64,000 nt of DNA from Adenophora triphylla var. japonica. Taxonomy: Eukaryota > Streptophyta > Magnoliopsida > Asterales > Campanulaceae. Shown piece after piece: positions 24,349 through 35,840 of the stretch. The notes beneath the pieces are model-generated. The model worked only from the letters and a program-made list of their open reading frames with translations. It did not search any database and was not told the DNA's origin. Numbering within the stretch: the first letter of the stretch is position 1; each line of letters opens with the position of its first letter. Location: the NCBI GenBank assembly GCA_022495995.1, contig JAFEMH010001352.1, positions 62,001 through 126,000 of the forward strand, given 5' to 3'. The position numbers and the translations under genes were made by a program.

Positions 24349-24393
24349 GACATTTTTTAAAGGGGGGAAACCAACAATATCCAGTGTTCCTTT

Positions 24394-25386
24394 TCAAATT
24401 ATTTCACTCTTGCCTCCACCACCATAAGTCACTGAGCCTCCTTGAATAGATTGGTACTCTGTTAAGAATGATCTTGTTACTGTTATGTCATGTGAACAAC
24501 CACTATCAAAGTACCAAGCACTTAAAATGTTAGTCCTTAAAGCAGTGTACACAACATAGCATTTCAGTTTTTCTTTGGGTAACCAAGCCTTTTTTGAAAA
24601 TCTGAACTTCTGTCCACCATTGTTGTCTCGAGTGTTGTCCTGAGATTTTGACGACACTTGAGGCAACACTTGCAAACTGGACATTTTCTTTTGAAGAATA
24701 AAGCAATCTGATTTTTTATGTCCAGGTCTGTGACAGTATTCACACTCAATGGTTTGATCAGAAGTATCACTAGAAGTACAACCCTTTTCCTTGACTTGTT
24801 CTTTTACAAAACGATTTTTAGTTTCAACATCAAATAAGGAAGAAGTAATATTTTCTAGTGATTCTTGGAATCCAAGACCAGCTTTAAGAGGCTTACTCAA
24901 GTTGAGTATCTCATCCAATTTGGATGAACTCATGTTGAATTTTTTGAAGGTGGATTCGGCTAGGTTGAGTTTGGCATTGAGTTTATCAAGATCCAAATCT
25001 CTCCTACTGAGTTGAACCTCTAGCCGAGTCAAGGAGTTTTTAAGATAATAATTTTCCTTTTTCAAGAATACCACCATCTTGTTCTCCTTTTTCCATTCTA
25101 CGAGGAGAGACTTATAGATGTTTTTTAATTCATGAATGAGCTCATCTTTATCAAGTTCACCCTCTATAGACTCCTCTGAATTTAGATCAACAGAACCATG
25201 CAAGGAAATATCATTTAAAGAATCATACCTGTTGAGTGTTGTGTCAAGTGTTGCCATTTCCTGGACGACACTTGAGGCAACACTTTCTGAAGAAGTCACA
25301 AGTGTTGTGTCAGGTGTTGTCATATCTGGGACAACACTTGAGGCAACACCTTTTGTCGAAGGCAGCTCCTCTACCGTGGTCAACAT
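24394..25386 (-). pseudogene. Sirevirus gag C-terminus, zinc knuckle and protease start
   Basis: 330 residues. The first ~45 residues are Ser/Thr/Val-rich and encoded by the repeated GTGTTG/CAACAC module. A coiled-coil-like segment follows (residues ~75-165, LVEWKKENKMVVFLKKEN). The knuckle CEYCHRPGHKKSDC is near residue 215. The protease active-site stretch WYFDSGCSHDIT is near residue 292. The frame ends shortly after, at 24394. Confidence 0.8.
25235..25352. repeat. GTGTTGCC/GGCAACAC inverted module, coding example
   Basis: Two tandem modules, each with GTGTTG(T/C)C, a ~12-base loop and GACACTTGAGGCAACAC or close variants. The same kind of module occurs in both LTRs (16157-16200, 16650-16735, 26822-26870, 27315-27395) and at 17463, 18412, 18886, 23194, 23965 and 24628. 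Confidence 0.8.
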
Positions 25387-25471
25387 AACTACTTGCTCAA
25401 CTTTTCATCTTTCTCCGTTCCTTCCTTCTCTCCATCACTAAGAGACACCCACATATTTTTGCCCTCCTTTC

Positions 25472-26479
25472 TCAAGGTATTAGCACATTCATTAGCATAA
25501 TGACCCCAACCGGAACAAGCATGACATTGAATAGATTCAATGTGTTTGGGATCGGACCAAAACTTTTCTGAGAAAGCTCGTCTAGGTAAGTTGTCTTTTG
25601 ATTCGGAGGAGGAACTCTTCTTGGCACAAAACTAGACGTTTTGGACGGTTGGTCTTTAGCTTTTACCTGCACATTGTTAAATTTCCTAAGCATGGAGTTA
25701 TATTTCTTTGCAAGTAAAGCTACACTAGTATTCTCATCTAACTCCTCGAAGGCTTCATCTTCATCATCCATACATGTGTTCGAAGATTCGACTTTTAAGG
25801 CAATATTTTTGCCTTTAGAAGCCTCGATTTGCTCATTGAGATTCATTTAAAAAAATTTCAAAATGCTCATCAAGGAGTTAATATCCATTATTGAAAGATT
25901 ATGAGCCTCTTCATTGGCTGAAACTTTAATATTGAAACGTTCGGGAAGAGTACGAATGGCTTTTGAAACAAGTTGTTTATTTGTAAAAGGTTCTCCTAAT
26001 ACTTGACAAGCATTTGAAATATCAATCAACTTTTCAAAATAAGAAGTAATATCTTTGTTTTCATCCATTCTTAATCTTTCAAATTTACTAGTAAGACCTC
26101 TAAGCTTTGTTTCTTGGACACTACCATCTCCTTCACAAAATCTTTATAAAGTATCCCAAGCATCTTTTGCAGTGGGACTATTTTGAATGAGTTTGAACAT
26201 GTGCATGTCAACCCATTCATAGATAGCATTTAGTGCCTTTTCATTGAAACTAGCAAGATTATTTTCTTTAGTTGTCCATTCAGATTCAGGTTTGACTTGA
26301 ACGTCACCATCTTCATCTGGAAGGAGTAATGGAAGGGAATAACCATTTAAAACAGATCGACAAGCTCGAAGATCAATTGATTTGATATGTGAGCGAAGAC
26401 GAATCTTCCAATAAGCATAATTTGATCCATCTAAAACCGGTAATCTTTTCTGATTAGGATTAGCAGGATCATAAACCAT
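25472..26479 (-). pseudogene. Sirevirus gag, N-terminal and middle parts
   Basis: Starts MVYDPANPNQKRLPVLDGSN, with the usual copia gag start (LDGSNYAYWKIRLRSHI). In-frame stops at 26144 and 25847 break it into three pieces that stay in one frame (DENKDITSYFEKLIDISNA; LPERFNIKVSANEEA; MNLNEQIEASKGK). A zinc knuckle (CHACSGWGHYANEC) lies near 25490-25530 in a shifted frame, so a frameshift precedes it. Confidence 0.8.
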
Positions 26480-26517
26480 GACAAAAGGATCAAAACACTT
26501 AGTATATCAAGTGCTAG

Positions 26518-26529
26518 GCTCTGATACCA
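26518..26529 (-). other. Primer-binding site, initiator Met-tRNA type
   Basis: The minus strand reads TGGTATCAGAGC two bases inside the 5' LTR, the standard plant copia primer site complementary to initiator methionine tRNA. Confidence 0.9.
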
Positions 26530-26531
26530 AT

Positions 26532-27408
26532 TGAAATTGTCTATGGCTTAGCAAAAGTGAGACAAAACTCACAAGTGAGACAAAACTCACAAGTGTTGTC
26601 CTTAGTGTCGGCAACACTAACAACAACATACACCAATTCGAAAATAACAAATAAATAGAAATAAATCTAATTTGCAGCGGAAGTAAATAACAATACACAA
26701 GAAATAAAGAAGTTCCCTTAATGATAAATAATCATTAACCCAAGGAACAATAAATAAAGAACTCTCCCTGAATACTAACACTCAAAACCTCACGAAAATA
26801 CAAAAATATATGTGAAACTCTGAGTGTTGGATCAAGTGTTGCCAACACTGAATGGCGACACTTGAAGAACAGAATTCTTTCTTGTGCAGATTTGTGTTTT
26901 CTGAATTGGATGATCTCAAATGTAGATCGACTGCACTATTTATATGCCTTCAAAACTTGGAGCCTACTCAAAATGATCAGCTAACAGCCTTGAAGTTGTT
27001 TCCTCCTTTATAGCTCTTCTCGCCTCATTTGTAGAAGACTTGGTCTTCATTGCTTCTCTTGCTTGTACACCTTTGTTATAGATACCTTGTACTCTATTAT
27101 AATCTCCCCCTGAATAGCTAAATAATAGCTCTTTTACTTAGTCACTAATTAATCATATAAACAACATACTTATATGTAATTTTCTCATCTCCTTCGTGAA
27201 TCACGCCTGGGCACTTTCTGTTGACCTATTCAAGCTCATAAACAGCAGACTAACAACTGATATTTAAACATTAATTTACACATTATTATTTGTGAAAAAT
27301 ACAGTAACTATTCTGGTGTTGCCAAATCCAAATGGCAACACCTGTGACAACACTAGTTTGGCAACACAGAGAATGACATTCATGGCAACACATGTTTTAA
27401 CATTTACA
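26532..27408 (-). repeat. 5' LTR of the Sirevirus
   Basis: 877 bases, matching the 3' LTR throughout except for one ~90-base deletion (at ~26700) and the loss of one GGCAACACCAGT unit near 27345. Inner end abuts the primer site. Confidence 0.9.
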
Positions 27409-27413
27409 TATAG

Positions 27414-28341
27414 CATACTATTTAATATAATGTAATTTGAATAATATTAAATATGATTAATGAAAAACATTTTAATTAAATGAAATAATAAGAATATTCT
27501 GAAAAGATTCTTATTTGGTACAAAATTTGAAGCAAGCTGTTGAAAATGATGTAAGATATTTTGTGATGAAATTGCACAATCTTAGTGTTTTGGTGCAATT
27601 TCTGCACCAAACTGTTGGAGATGGCCTAAATATGAATATGAAGATGAGTTGAATTTTATTTTTTGGGTAAAAATATTTTAATTTTTATAGTAATAAGTAT
27701 ATTTTAAAAATTTTACCCAATTATTTGTTTTTTAAAATAAATAGAATTATAAAACTATATTTTATAAAATATATTGAGGTAATAGTTTTTTTTTAAATAA
27801 TATAAGGTAATATTTAATGACTTTTTTATTATTATCATTTCATATTACTAAAAAAAATATTTCTGCTAGTAAAAAATATTTATATTAATAATTCTCTTAA
27901 AAGAAAAACCAACATTAAATTAGCTGATCTATTAAATTGTTAACTGCAATGAATTGAATCATTAATTTATAACGCGTGTTAAAAAGTTATAAAACTGAAA
28001 ATAAAAGTAAAATATACGGGAAACATTTCACGTTTAAAAACTACGTCTGTGACATTAACTTCCAATTAGTACGCATGTAATTTAGCTAAAAACTCTTTTA
28101 AAGAGTGACGCTTTAGCGTTTATAAATGCAAGGTGTGTTAATAAGTTCTAATTATTTTAAAAAATGACAATGTGTATTTTAAACGAAGTTGATTTCACTT
28201 ATTTATGGAAATGTCACCTCGCATTTTGATAGAAATTCCAAGTATCTACAATAATGTTACCACACACATTTTATTTAAAAAACTGTTTATTTTTTCAATT
28301 TTTTAGAAAATACTGATTTTTAAGACTTTGGCTTAAAATAA
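27414..28341. other. AT-rich intergenic sequence
   Basis: No gene. The end of the interrupted Harbinger element may be near 27617, where TTGGTGCAATTTCTGCACC is followed by AACTGTTGGAGATGGCC and TAA, resembling a Harbinger/Tourist terminus; I did not find a partner end. Confidence 0.4.
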
Positions 28342-28343
28342 TA

Positions 28344-28405
28344 CTCCCTCCGTCCCGAAATGTTTGTCCCATTTCCCCTTTTTCTTTGTCCCAAAAAGTT
28401 AGTCT
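28344..28405. mobile_element. Stowaway MITE, left half (split by CACTA)
   Basis: Starts CTCCCTCCGTCCC after TA. It is interrupted at TCT by the CACTA element and continues at 41520-41583, ending GGGACGGAG before TA. Joined length is about 126 bases. Confidence 0.75.
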
Positions 28406-29010
28406 CACTACAAGAAACAGGCTTATTTACGGCGGTTAAAATCCGCCTTAAATACCACGCGCCCCGCCGTATATAGTATTTACGGCGGACTAGCCGCCGT
28501 AAATAGACCCCCGTATAAATCATCGCCGTAAATACTATATACGGCGGTGATACCGCCGTAAATACTATATACGGCGGATATACCACCGCCGTATATAAAT
28601 GAAATACATACGTATATTATGGCGTATTTTAGTGATCTTTATACGGCGGTATGTGTAACCGCCGTAAATAAGAGACGAGTCGTCCGCTCCGTAACGAGTC
28701 GTCCCAATTGCACCCCCACCAGGTTCCCTCGTCCCCCCTTTGTAAATAAGAGACGAGTCGTCCGCTCCGTAACGAGTCGTCCCAATTGCACCCCCACCAG
28801 GTTCCCTCGTCCCCCCTTTGTAGACGAGTCGTCCAAGCCATTTTATACGGCGGATTTAGTCACCGCCGTAAATAACTTAATAGGGACGACTCGTCCACCA
28901 TGGCACGAGTCGTACCATTTACACCCCCTACTGGTTCCCTCGTCCCCCCTTTGGGCACGAGTCGTCCCCATCTTTATACGGCGGATTTAGTCACCGCCGT
29001 AAATAAGCCT
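28406..29010. repeat. CACTA left subterminal repeat zone
   Basis: About 15 copies of ACGGCGG/CCGCCGT in both orientations. It also holds a 78-base tandem duplication (28673-28750 and 28751-28828) and eight copies of an ACGA(G/C)TCGT core (e.g. 28674, 28752, 28820, 28902, 28955). Confidence 0.9.
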
Positions 29011-29286
29011 ATTTTTTTTTCCAGCTTTGTATAATTCATTTTCCCCCAAAAATACATTCACAAAAACCAAATTCAACCTGTACACACACAAATACAACCT
29101 GTATATAACCAAAAATACACAAATGCAATCAATATTTACAATCTACATATTAACACAATGTATCCAGACATAATAACCATTATACAAAAAAGTTATTAGT
29201 TGTTGAATGTATCCAAAATACACAATGTCTAAAATCCACAACACCTATTCATTACCGTCATTTCCACGTCGTTAAAAAAAAACGTT

Positions 29287-30774
29287 TCAATTCATCAATT
29301 TGTTGTTGTAATCGTCGCGTTCCTCCCGAAGTTGTTGTTGTAACTGTCGGCGTTCCTCCTCATTTTGTCGGCGTTCCTCCCGAAGTTGCCTTTCAAAATC
29401 TGCTCGACCCCGCCACCGCCTCCAATACAAACTGCCTCGAGAAGTTGGGGATTTACCAAACACCTTAGTTTTGTTAAGACCGCCTCCCATACATCTCACT
29501 CTCCCGTGGTCATCGGGGCCCATCATACCAACAAAAATATTTTCACGCGCCTTGGGAGAGTTTTGTTGCTCCTCCGCAGCCTCCTCAATTGCATCATTAA
29601 GCGTTAGCTGTAACAAAAACAACATGTTCAATATAAATGTTTTAACTTTAATTAATCTTATGAAAATGAAGTTAGAAATGAAAAAAGTATTCTATAGAAT
29701 AACAAAACTGAAACAGAAAAGGTTGAAACTTTAACTTACAATCATTTGAGTGGTTTCTTGATCGGGTGTTTTGCCCGTGCGCGTATGTATGAAAATGCTT
29801 ACGCGATCAGTTGGTAAACCCTTGTCGTCTCTCTACAATTTATAATAGAATCATTTGACCAAAAAAAAAATATTTATATACGATACAAAAAGAAACATTA
29901 ATTGAATTGACAACTGAGAACTAAATTGAACGATGACAAACCTCTTTGATGACTTTGGGATGGGACGTTTTTCCGGTCCTATTCAGGCACGATTGCTTTT
30001 CTCGATTCAATTTATTTGTTTCTGATATTTCCTGGAAAAAAAAAGATAATATTAGTATTAATTTGACTACTTATATAAGACATTCACGATAATAGATTGA
30101 GATTAATTTGAAATATACCCGAGCCTTGTTCGTACCCCACATCGCAACAAGTGCAGCCCATTGATCCGCAACGCACCCACGGGGTGGGTTAGCCAATGCG
30201 TCTTGGTCGGATTCATACATCTTATAATGAGATTTCAACTGAGTAATATTCATAACTGAGTCAATATGCATAACAAAGTCATAACTGAGTAATATTCATA
30301 ACTGAGTAATACTTATTATATGCTTGTCTCACCTGGTATTTCCAGTCACGCCACGCTTTACCGAGAGAAAGAACCATAATCGGGTAATACTCCGGAGGAG
30401 CATTTGTATTTTCCTATATACACAATTCAACAAAGAAAAAAAACAATTGTTAGAGAATCATAAGACTTTTGACTACGTACTAGAGATTTATGTAAGAAAT
30501 ATGGATTACAACTTACCAGAACGTCATTCCATACGTTATTTATGCACTCATGGTCCATCTGAGACCACTCTCTAGTTAATGGGAAATGTTCCCCATTTTT
30601 AGCAAAAATTCCTATCTGAGTAGCTAATTTTGCCATTTCCCCACCAACTGGTTGACCATAATTATTCCATATTATGTTCAATCTCTCTTTACCCCATTTG
30701 GGGGTTGGTTTTGCCAGCCCTCTTCCTTTAGGGTTCGAGCCCTGACCTGGTAATAAATTTTTCTTTGGCGGCAT
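29287..30774 (-). CDS. TNPA/Ptta-like CACTA protein (Transposase_24 type), six exons
   Basis: Exons with GT-AG borders: 30774-30517, 30413-30333, 30238-30119, 30031-29942, 29832-29740, 29607-29287. All join in frame for about 320 residues ending TGA. Motifs: KWGKERLNIIWNNYGQPVG and HECINNVWNDVL in exon 1, KAWRDWKYQLKSHY across exons 2-3, ADQWAALVAMWGTNKA in exon 3, and FIHTRTGKTPDQETTQ in exon 5, the pattern of the plant Ptta/En/Spm transposase family. Exon 6 ends in a charged coiled coil (ERQLREERRQNEEERRQL). In En/Spm the TNPA product binds subterminal repeats; by analogy this protein may bind the ACGGCGG motifs. No stop or frameshift is visible, unlike TNP2. The start is taken at MPPKK; an upstream ATG at 30795 is also in frame. 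Confidence 0.8.
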
Positions 30775-31974
30775 ATCTGTCATATGGTCAAACAACTAGC
30801 AATATTAAAGAAAAGCCGACTGTAGAGAGGAGCAACTCAACAGTATATTTTAATACAAGAACAAATGTGTGCAAGTCTATCCATATGTCTGATTTCAAAC
30901 AGAACTTGTACTTGCATAAAGAGGAAGAATACAGAGCAAGAGGAATTTGTATCTCATTATCAACAAACAATTTCTGTAATAAGTTATAGAGTAGATATAT
31001 GTCTAACTTACAGCTGAAAGGCAGCTATCTTTTCTAGTGAACCTATAATCTGATGAAACAAAGAAATAGAGGGATGCACAAAATTCACTCAAGGAGAAAC
31101 AATACATCTCACTTGTCGTTTGTTATAAAAACATTCCCAAGCCAATACACATATTTCTACTTTTAATCTGGTTGGAAAACAAATAACAATGGTTTCATAA
31201 ACAATCTATCTAGCTAAATCATGAAATGCCTGTAAGACAGTAGATTGAAGGAATAGTTTGGGACACAATTTATAAAAACACTGTAAGTACCTCATTCTAA
31301 AATCCACACTTAGGTATACACCAAGAATGAAGGATATATTGCCTCAACGTATAAACAAGTCTTGCTATAGTTAAAATGTATCTAGCTGTAAACATACTTA
31401 AACTAAATGTCCCCCAATTATATAATGAAGCAAAAGAATAAAAATAAACCAATTTTCCTTACATCCAGATTGACACAGACAGCTATTCTCGATATATTAT
31501 TGCACCACTCATCACAAATAAATATGCAAGTATTGATCTCTAGTTATGTTTAAGCTTGATATCAGACAGTTGCAATTATTTCTAAACTCCAGTCAGCATG
31601 CTTTTCCAGTGATTTTTTGACGTTTTCTTCAATGCTCAAGACGGCCAATGAAAAAAAGTGGTGTCCAAACAGTAGATAAGTACTAAACTGGTAATATATT
31701 GAATCCTCCAAGTAAACAAGGCAGCTCTAACCAACATTTATCAACATAATTTTTTTCGACATTCATTTAGGGACGGAGGGAGTATTATATTTCAATATTC
31801 ACTTGTAATGATAAAAAAGAACCTTGCTTTTCACATTTAACACGGCATCACAGTGTTGATATCATTGTCTTAGTAAATAGTAAGCACATAAGACCTAAAC
31901 AAATACATATTATATAGCACAAAAATTGGATAAACCAAGTAAAGGACCAAAAAAATAGTCTTATAATATATGTA

Positions 31975-32012
31975 TAAGACCTATAAATTTATTATAGGTC
32001 TTATGTATCATG
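31975..32012. repeat. Short hairpin
   Basis: ATAAGACCTATAAATT is followed by its complement TATAGGTCTTAT, with a third half-copy just after. The same AAGACCTA word recurs in the dispersed repeats at 31890 and 35692. Confidence 0.6.
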
Positions 32013-32238
32013 TATAAGACCTATAAAATGCCTAGATAATAATAAAACAACAAGTATTTTGGAACAAGTTTTAACCCCTAAAACAACAAATATTTTGGGA
32101 CATAAAGAGTAAATAACATACACAAACACCAATAGAACTCATGCATTGAAGCCAACAGTTTGGCTGAAAACATGAGAAATAATAAAAACATGACGTGCAC
32201 TTCCTTTCTCAAATCTTTTCCCTTTATAGTTTAAAGCA

Positions 32239-32340
32239 ACAGAAACAACAACAACAACAACAACAACAACAGCAACAGAAACAACAGCAGCAACAGAAAC
32301 AACAACAGCAACAGCAAACAGTAACAGCAAACAGTAACAG
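32239..32340. repeat. CAA/CAG-rich simple repeat
   Basis: Runs of ACAACAACA and ACAGCAACAG units, about 100 bases. Confidence 0.9.
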
Positions 32341-33291
32341 CAACAGGAAAGTGGCTTGATATAAAGTCAAATCGCGAGTTGGTTCATACTCGTGGCTTCA
32401 CTATTATATGTTTCTGTGTTTACAAATAAAAATTATCAAATCAGCAGTTAAAAATGTCAGACCATTATTTAAAATCTCAGTCAAATTGGCAATGTTTAAT
32501 GAATAACTGACATTTTTAATCTTACACTGGAAGCATTTATTTTTTATAATAAAAAAAAGCTGAAGAACACATTAAATGAAGTGTAATTTGTTCCTTGGAG
32601 GCTCTAACTGGGGAAATTTCCATATACTAAATAATGGAAAGTAATTATAGGGCAACATGCCTGTGGGACACTTATTAAATGGAGGGAGTATTATATTTCA
32701 ATATTCACTTGTAATGATAAAAAAGAAGTTCAGTTTTTGATAATCTTGGGACAAACATGGGGAAGACAAAAATGGAAAATGAGCAAATTAAAGAAGAGAA
32801 GCAGTTGGTTATGAACTGTTGTTTCTTTACATGGACATTTATGGGATCAAAATAGTTCTCTAGCAAGGACATTAAGAGTTTTTGAACCCAAATAGAACAA
32901 TTAAAAATGAAAAGGAGTTCTATGAGGTCTGCTGTGTTAGAGTTGAGAAAGTCCAGTACAGAGGGGGGATGGATTTCCTTTTCTCAATTAGAAGACAGAC
33001 GTGTTTTGTACGACTCCCTCCATTCACTAAATGAATGTCCAACAACAACAACAACAAAGCCTTGGTCCCAAAATGATTTAGGGTGGCTTACAGTCCAGTT
33101 TCTAGAATATATTCCCAAATGATTTTTGCCCCAAAAAATATCATGGTTCAATATACACTTGCAATCTTTCAAAAATAAAATAAATACTTGCAGAACCAAT
33201 ATTTTACAAATTTTTCTTAGAATGAATATGTTCTGAATGCCCATTAAAATAAAAAGAACATTCTTTTAGGGATGGAACAACCAAAAAACAA

Positions 33292-33613
33292 AAAAATTGG
33301 TGGGGAAGCGGGGCGGGGGGAACAACAAACATGACATTACGGGGGGGGGGGCTCCCGCGGGTTGTGGACACATTTGTTATATGTCACATTTAACAAATAC
33401 CATAAACCATGACATTACACTAACATTTCCAACGAATCAACCAAAAAACAAAAAATTGGTGGGGAAGCGGGGCGGGGGGAACAACAAACATGACATTACG
33501 GGGGGGGCTCCCGCGGGTTGTGGACACATTTGTTATATGTCACATTTAACAAAAAACAAATACCAAATCGGTGGGGAAGCGGGGCAGGGGGAACAACAAC
33601 AACAACCACAAGG

Positions 33614-33644
<31 letters not shown>

Positions 33645-33745
33645 CTATAGGGCAAGCCTTGCTTGATACAGAAAAAGTATAAAATAGTACGGGGGGGGTT
33701 GGGGCTCCCGCGGGTACCAAATCGGTGGGGAAGCGAGGCGGGGAC
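33292..33745. repeat. G-rich degenerate tandem repeat
   Basis: Unit of ~100-160 bases containing TTGGTGGGGAAGCGGGGCGG, a run of 7-11 G, then CTCCCGCGGGTTGTGGACAC. Full copies start at 33294 and 33452; partial copies start at ~33560 and ~33690. The order of parts changes in the last copy. Confidence 0.85.
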
Positions 33746-33969
33746 ATCCCAAAGTAAAAATTGGATATTTATTTAATATATTCAAATTTCTACAGGCATC
33801 AAAGGAGTACCTGGAAAAGCAGATGACGGAGGTAGAAAGTAAGAGCTGCTGCAACAAGATCCTGTAGGAAATAAGAGTTTGATCAAAAGAAGCAGAACAA
33901 ATACATATTACAATTAACAATATTAATATTCAATTCAACCATACAAAATAACAAGTTTGATTGAAATAT

Positions 33970-35840
33970 GAAACATAAGTAATAACATTGTCTTAGTAAT
34001 AGTAAGCAAATAAGATCTAAACAAATACATATTACAATTAACAATATTAATATTCAACCATACAAAATAACAAGTTTGATTGAAACATGAAACATTAATA
34101 ATAACATCACAATAATAACATCACCGATGAGAGCGGAGGTTTGTCCCCCGATAGTAGGTCGACGGGAAGAACGCCTCTGTGCACGAGCAGTGGCTCTCGA
34201 ATGCATCGTAGTCAAATAATCCTCTGAAACTGGCTCGTAACTCCGGGGCTCTGTCTGCATCGCCCAAGCCTCCAGCTGCGTATATCGGGCTCCCAAAATG
34301 GCAGTTTCATCTTCCAACCCCTCAAAACGATCCTGCACCTCCCCCCATCTAGCATCCTCTAAAGTCTGTCGACTCTGTTCCCGAGCGATAACCTCCCCCC
34401 ATCTAGCATCCTCCAAAGCATGTCGGCTCTGCTCCCGAGCGATCCTCGATCGCTCCTGCTCCTCCAAAAATGCCCTCATGGTATCCCACTGATCAAAAGA
34501 ACCCTGCTGGTTCTGGTTCTGCTCTCCTCCCTGACCACCCTGTCTCTCCTGATCCTCCTCTTCCTGCTCCTCATCATCCTCCTCATCAACGGGATCCATT
34601 TGATCATCAACACCGGGCATACGCCAATGCTTGGCCTGTTCACCACTCGGAAACGTGGCCCCTACCCTGCAACGGACCATCCTCCTGGGAGTACCATATT
34701 CAAACAATAAAGACCTGTTATCTGTCGCCCTCCGGTCCCTCACAAACTTGTCATACTGCACTAGCCAGTCTCCAGAATAAAAACTCGTGCCCCCCATCAA
34801 TCTCATCGCCTCGAGTTTTGGTTCACCCACACAAGCTTGAGCAATCAATGTGATCATCCCCCCAATTGATATGTTTCCCTTTTTGGTAAGGGCAAATGCC
34901 TCACATCTCCGAACAAAAATATCAACCCAATCAGGAATCACCTGAAAACTCCTCAACCCTGTTCGCAAAAGGTTTACCATAGCCACATTCAATTGAGCGG
35001 GCTCTCCGTTTGCCAACCAAGACATAGATAGACCTCTGTAAAATAATTTCCAAGCCGGGTGAGAAAGAGAGGAAGCCCTAAGGTATTTTTTTTGCAGGGC
35101 AATCCTGTGAGCTCCGAAAAGAAAAAACAAGTCCCCCCATCAGCCTCGACCCAGTTTCCTCTCGGCTGATCAACCCCAAAGATTTCCCTCAACTGATCAT
35201 AAGTCACTCGATAGGCTTCATCATTCATATGAAACCGAATAGAATTTTCTTGTGACCCCTTGCCTACCTCCAAAGTTGAAAGGAACTCAAGTGAATATCT
35301 CAAATACGTAGCTGGAGTCTTCCCCAGGAAATTACCTAACCCGGCTTGCGTCATCAATTCTGTTACTAACGTCTCTAAACCCAAATCCCTCAACACCGGC
35401 AAATGAAGGAAAGTGGTGACTTGAAATTTCCTACCCTCCAAATTCCGCCATTTTTTCTTTTGAGCGGCGGTCAATTGGGTCAATCCCATAAACGGCGTCA
35501 ATGATGCATTAGGGGAAGTGGAATCATTTGGGACTACGGGCGGCGGGTTTTGTCTACCCCTCTTGTTGCTACCCCCTCTACCGTCTCTCTCCTTAGGAGG
35601 CATATTTTCAACACAAAAACCACCTATATATAAGACGGAGAGACACAAATTTTAGTAATAACATTGTCTTAGTAAATAGTAAGCACATAAGACCTAAACA
35701 AATACATATTATATAGAAGTAACAATATTAATATTCAACCATACAAAAATAACAAGTTTGATTGAAACATGAAACTTAAGTAATAACATTGTCTTAGTAA
35801 ATAGTAAGCAAATAAGATCTAAACAAATACTACTCAAACT
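33970..35840. repeat. Dispersed ~55-base repeat around the Athila-like frame
   Basis: The phrase AATAACATTGTCTTAGTAA, followed by TAGTAAGCA(C/A)ATAAGA and CTAAACAAATACAT, occurs at ~33978, ~35653 and ~35779, with a related copy at ~31865. Three copies bracket the Athila-like frame, consistent with its having been inserted or duplicated as a unit. Confidence 0.7.
34054..35603 (-). pseudogene. Athila ORF1-like frame inside the CACTA element
   Basis: Starts MPPKERDGRGGSNKRGRQ. Central region VTTFLHLPVLRDLGLETLVT, TYLRYSLEFLSTLE and AYRVTYDQLREIFGVDQPRG matches the ATHILA ORF1 type family that recognises gag-like or putative transposon proteins. A frameshift at ~35125 moves it to the 34054-35130 frame, which continues through GGMITLIAQACVGEP to an acidic, Gln-rich region. 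Two near-identical copies of a 17-residue repeat (IAREQSR...EDARWGEV) follow. Function unknown; such frames are known passengers of large CACTA elements. Confidence 0.6.

Larger units (their letters stand above)
30796..33291. other. CACTA internal non-coding region with small insertions
   Basis: No convincing gene. Two related Stowaway-like relics share GGAGGGAGTATTATATTTCA followed by ATTCACTTGTAATG (about 31776 and 32684). There is a CAA/CAG-rich tract at 32239-32340, and a LINE 3'-tail fragment (ACAACAACAACAAAGCCTTGG) at 33037-33085. Confidence 0.5.

Noticed and set aside
28619..28990. Frame with duplicated RRVVRSVTSRPNCTPTRFPR units
   Set aside because: It comes from the 78-base duplication in the CACTA subterminal zone, which is non-coding.
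33297..33650. Gly/Asn/Thr-rich frame with internal repeats
   Set aside because: Low-complexity translation of the G-rich tandem repeat.
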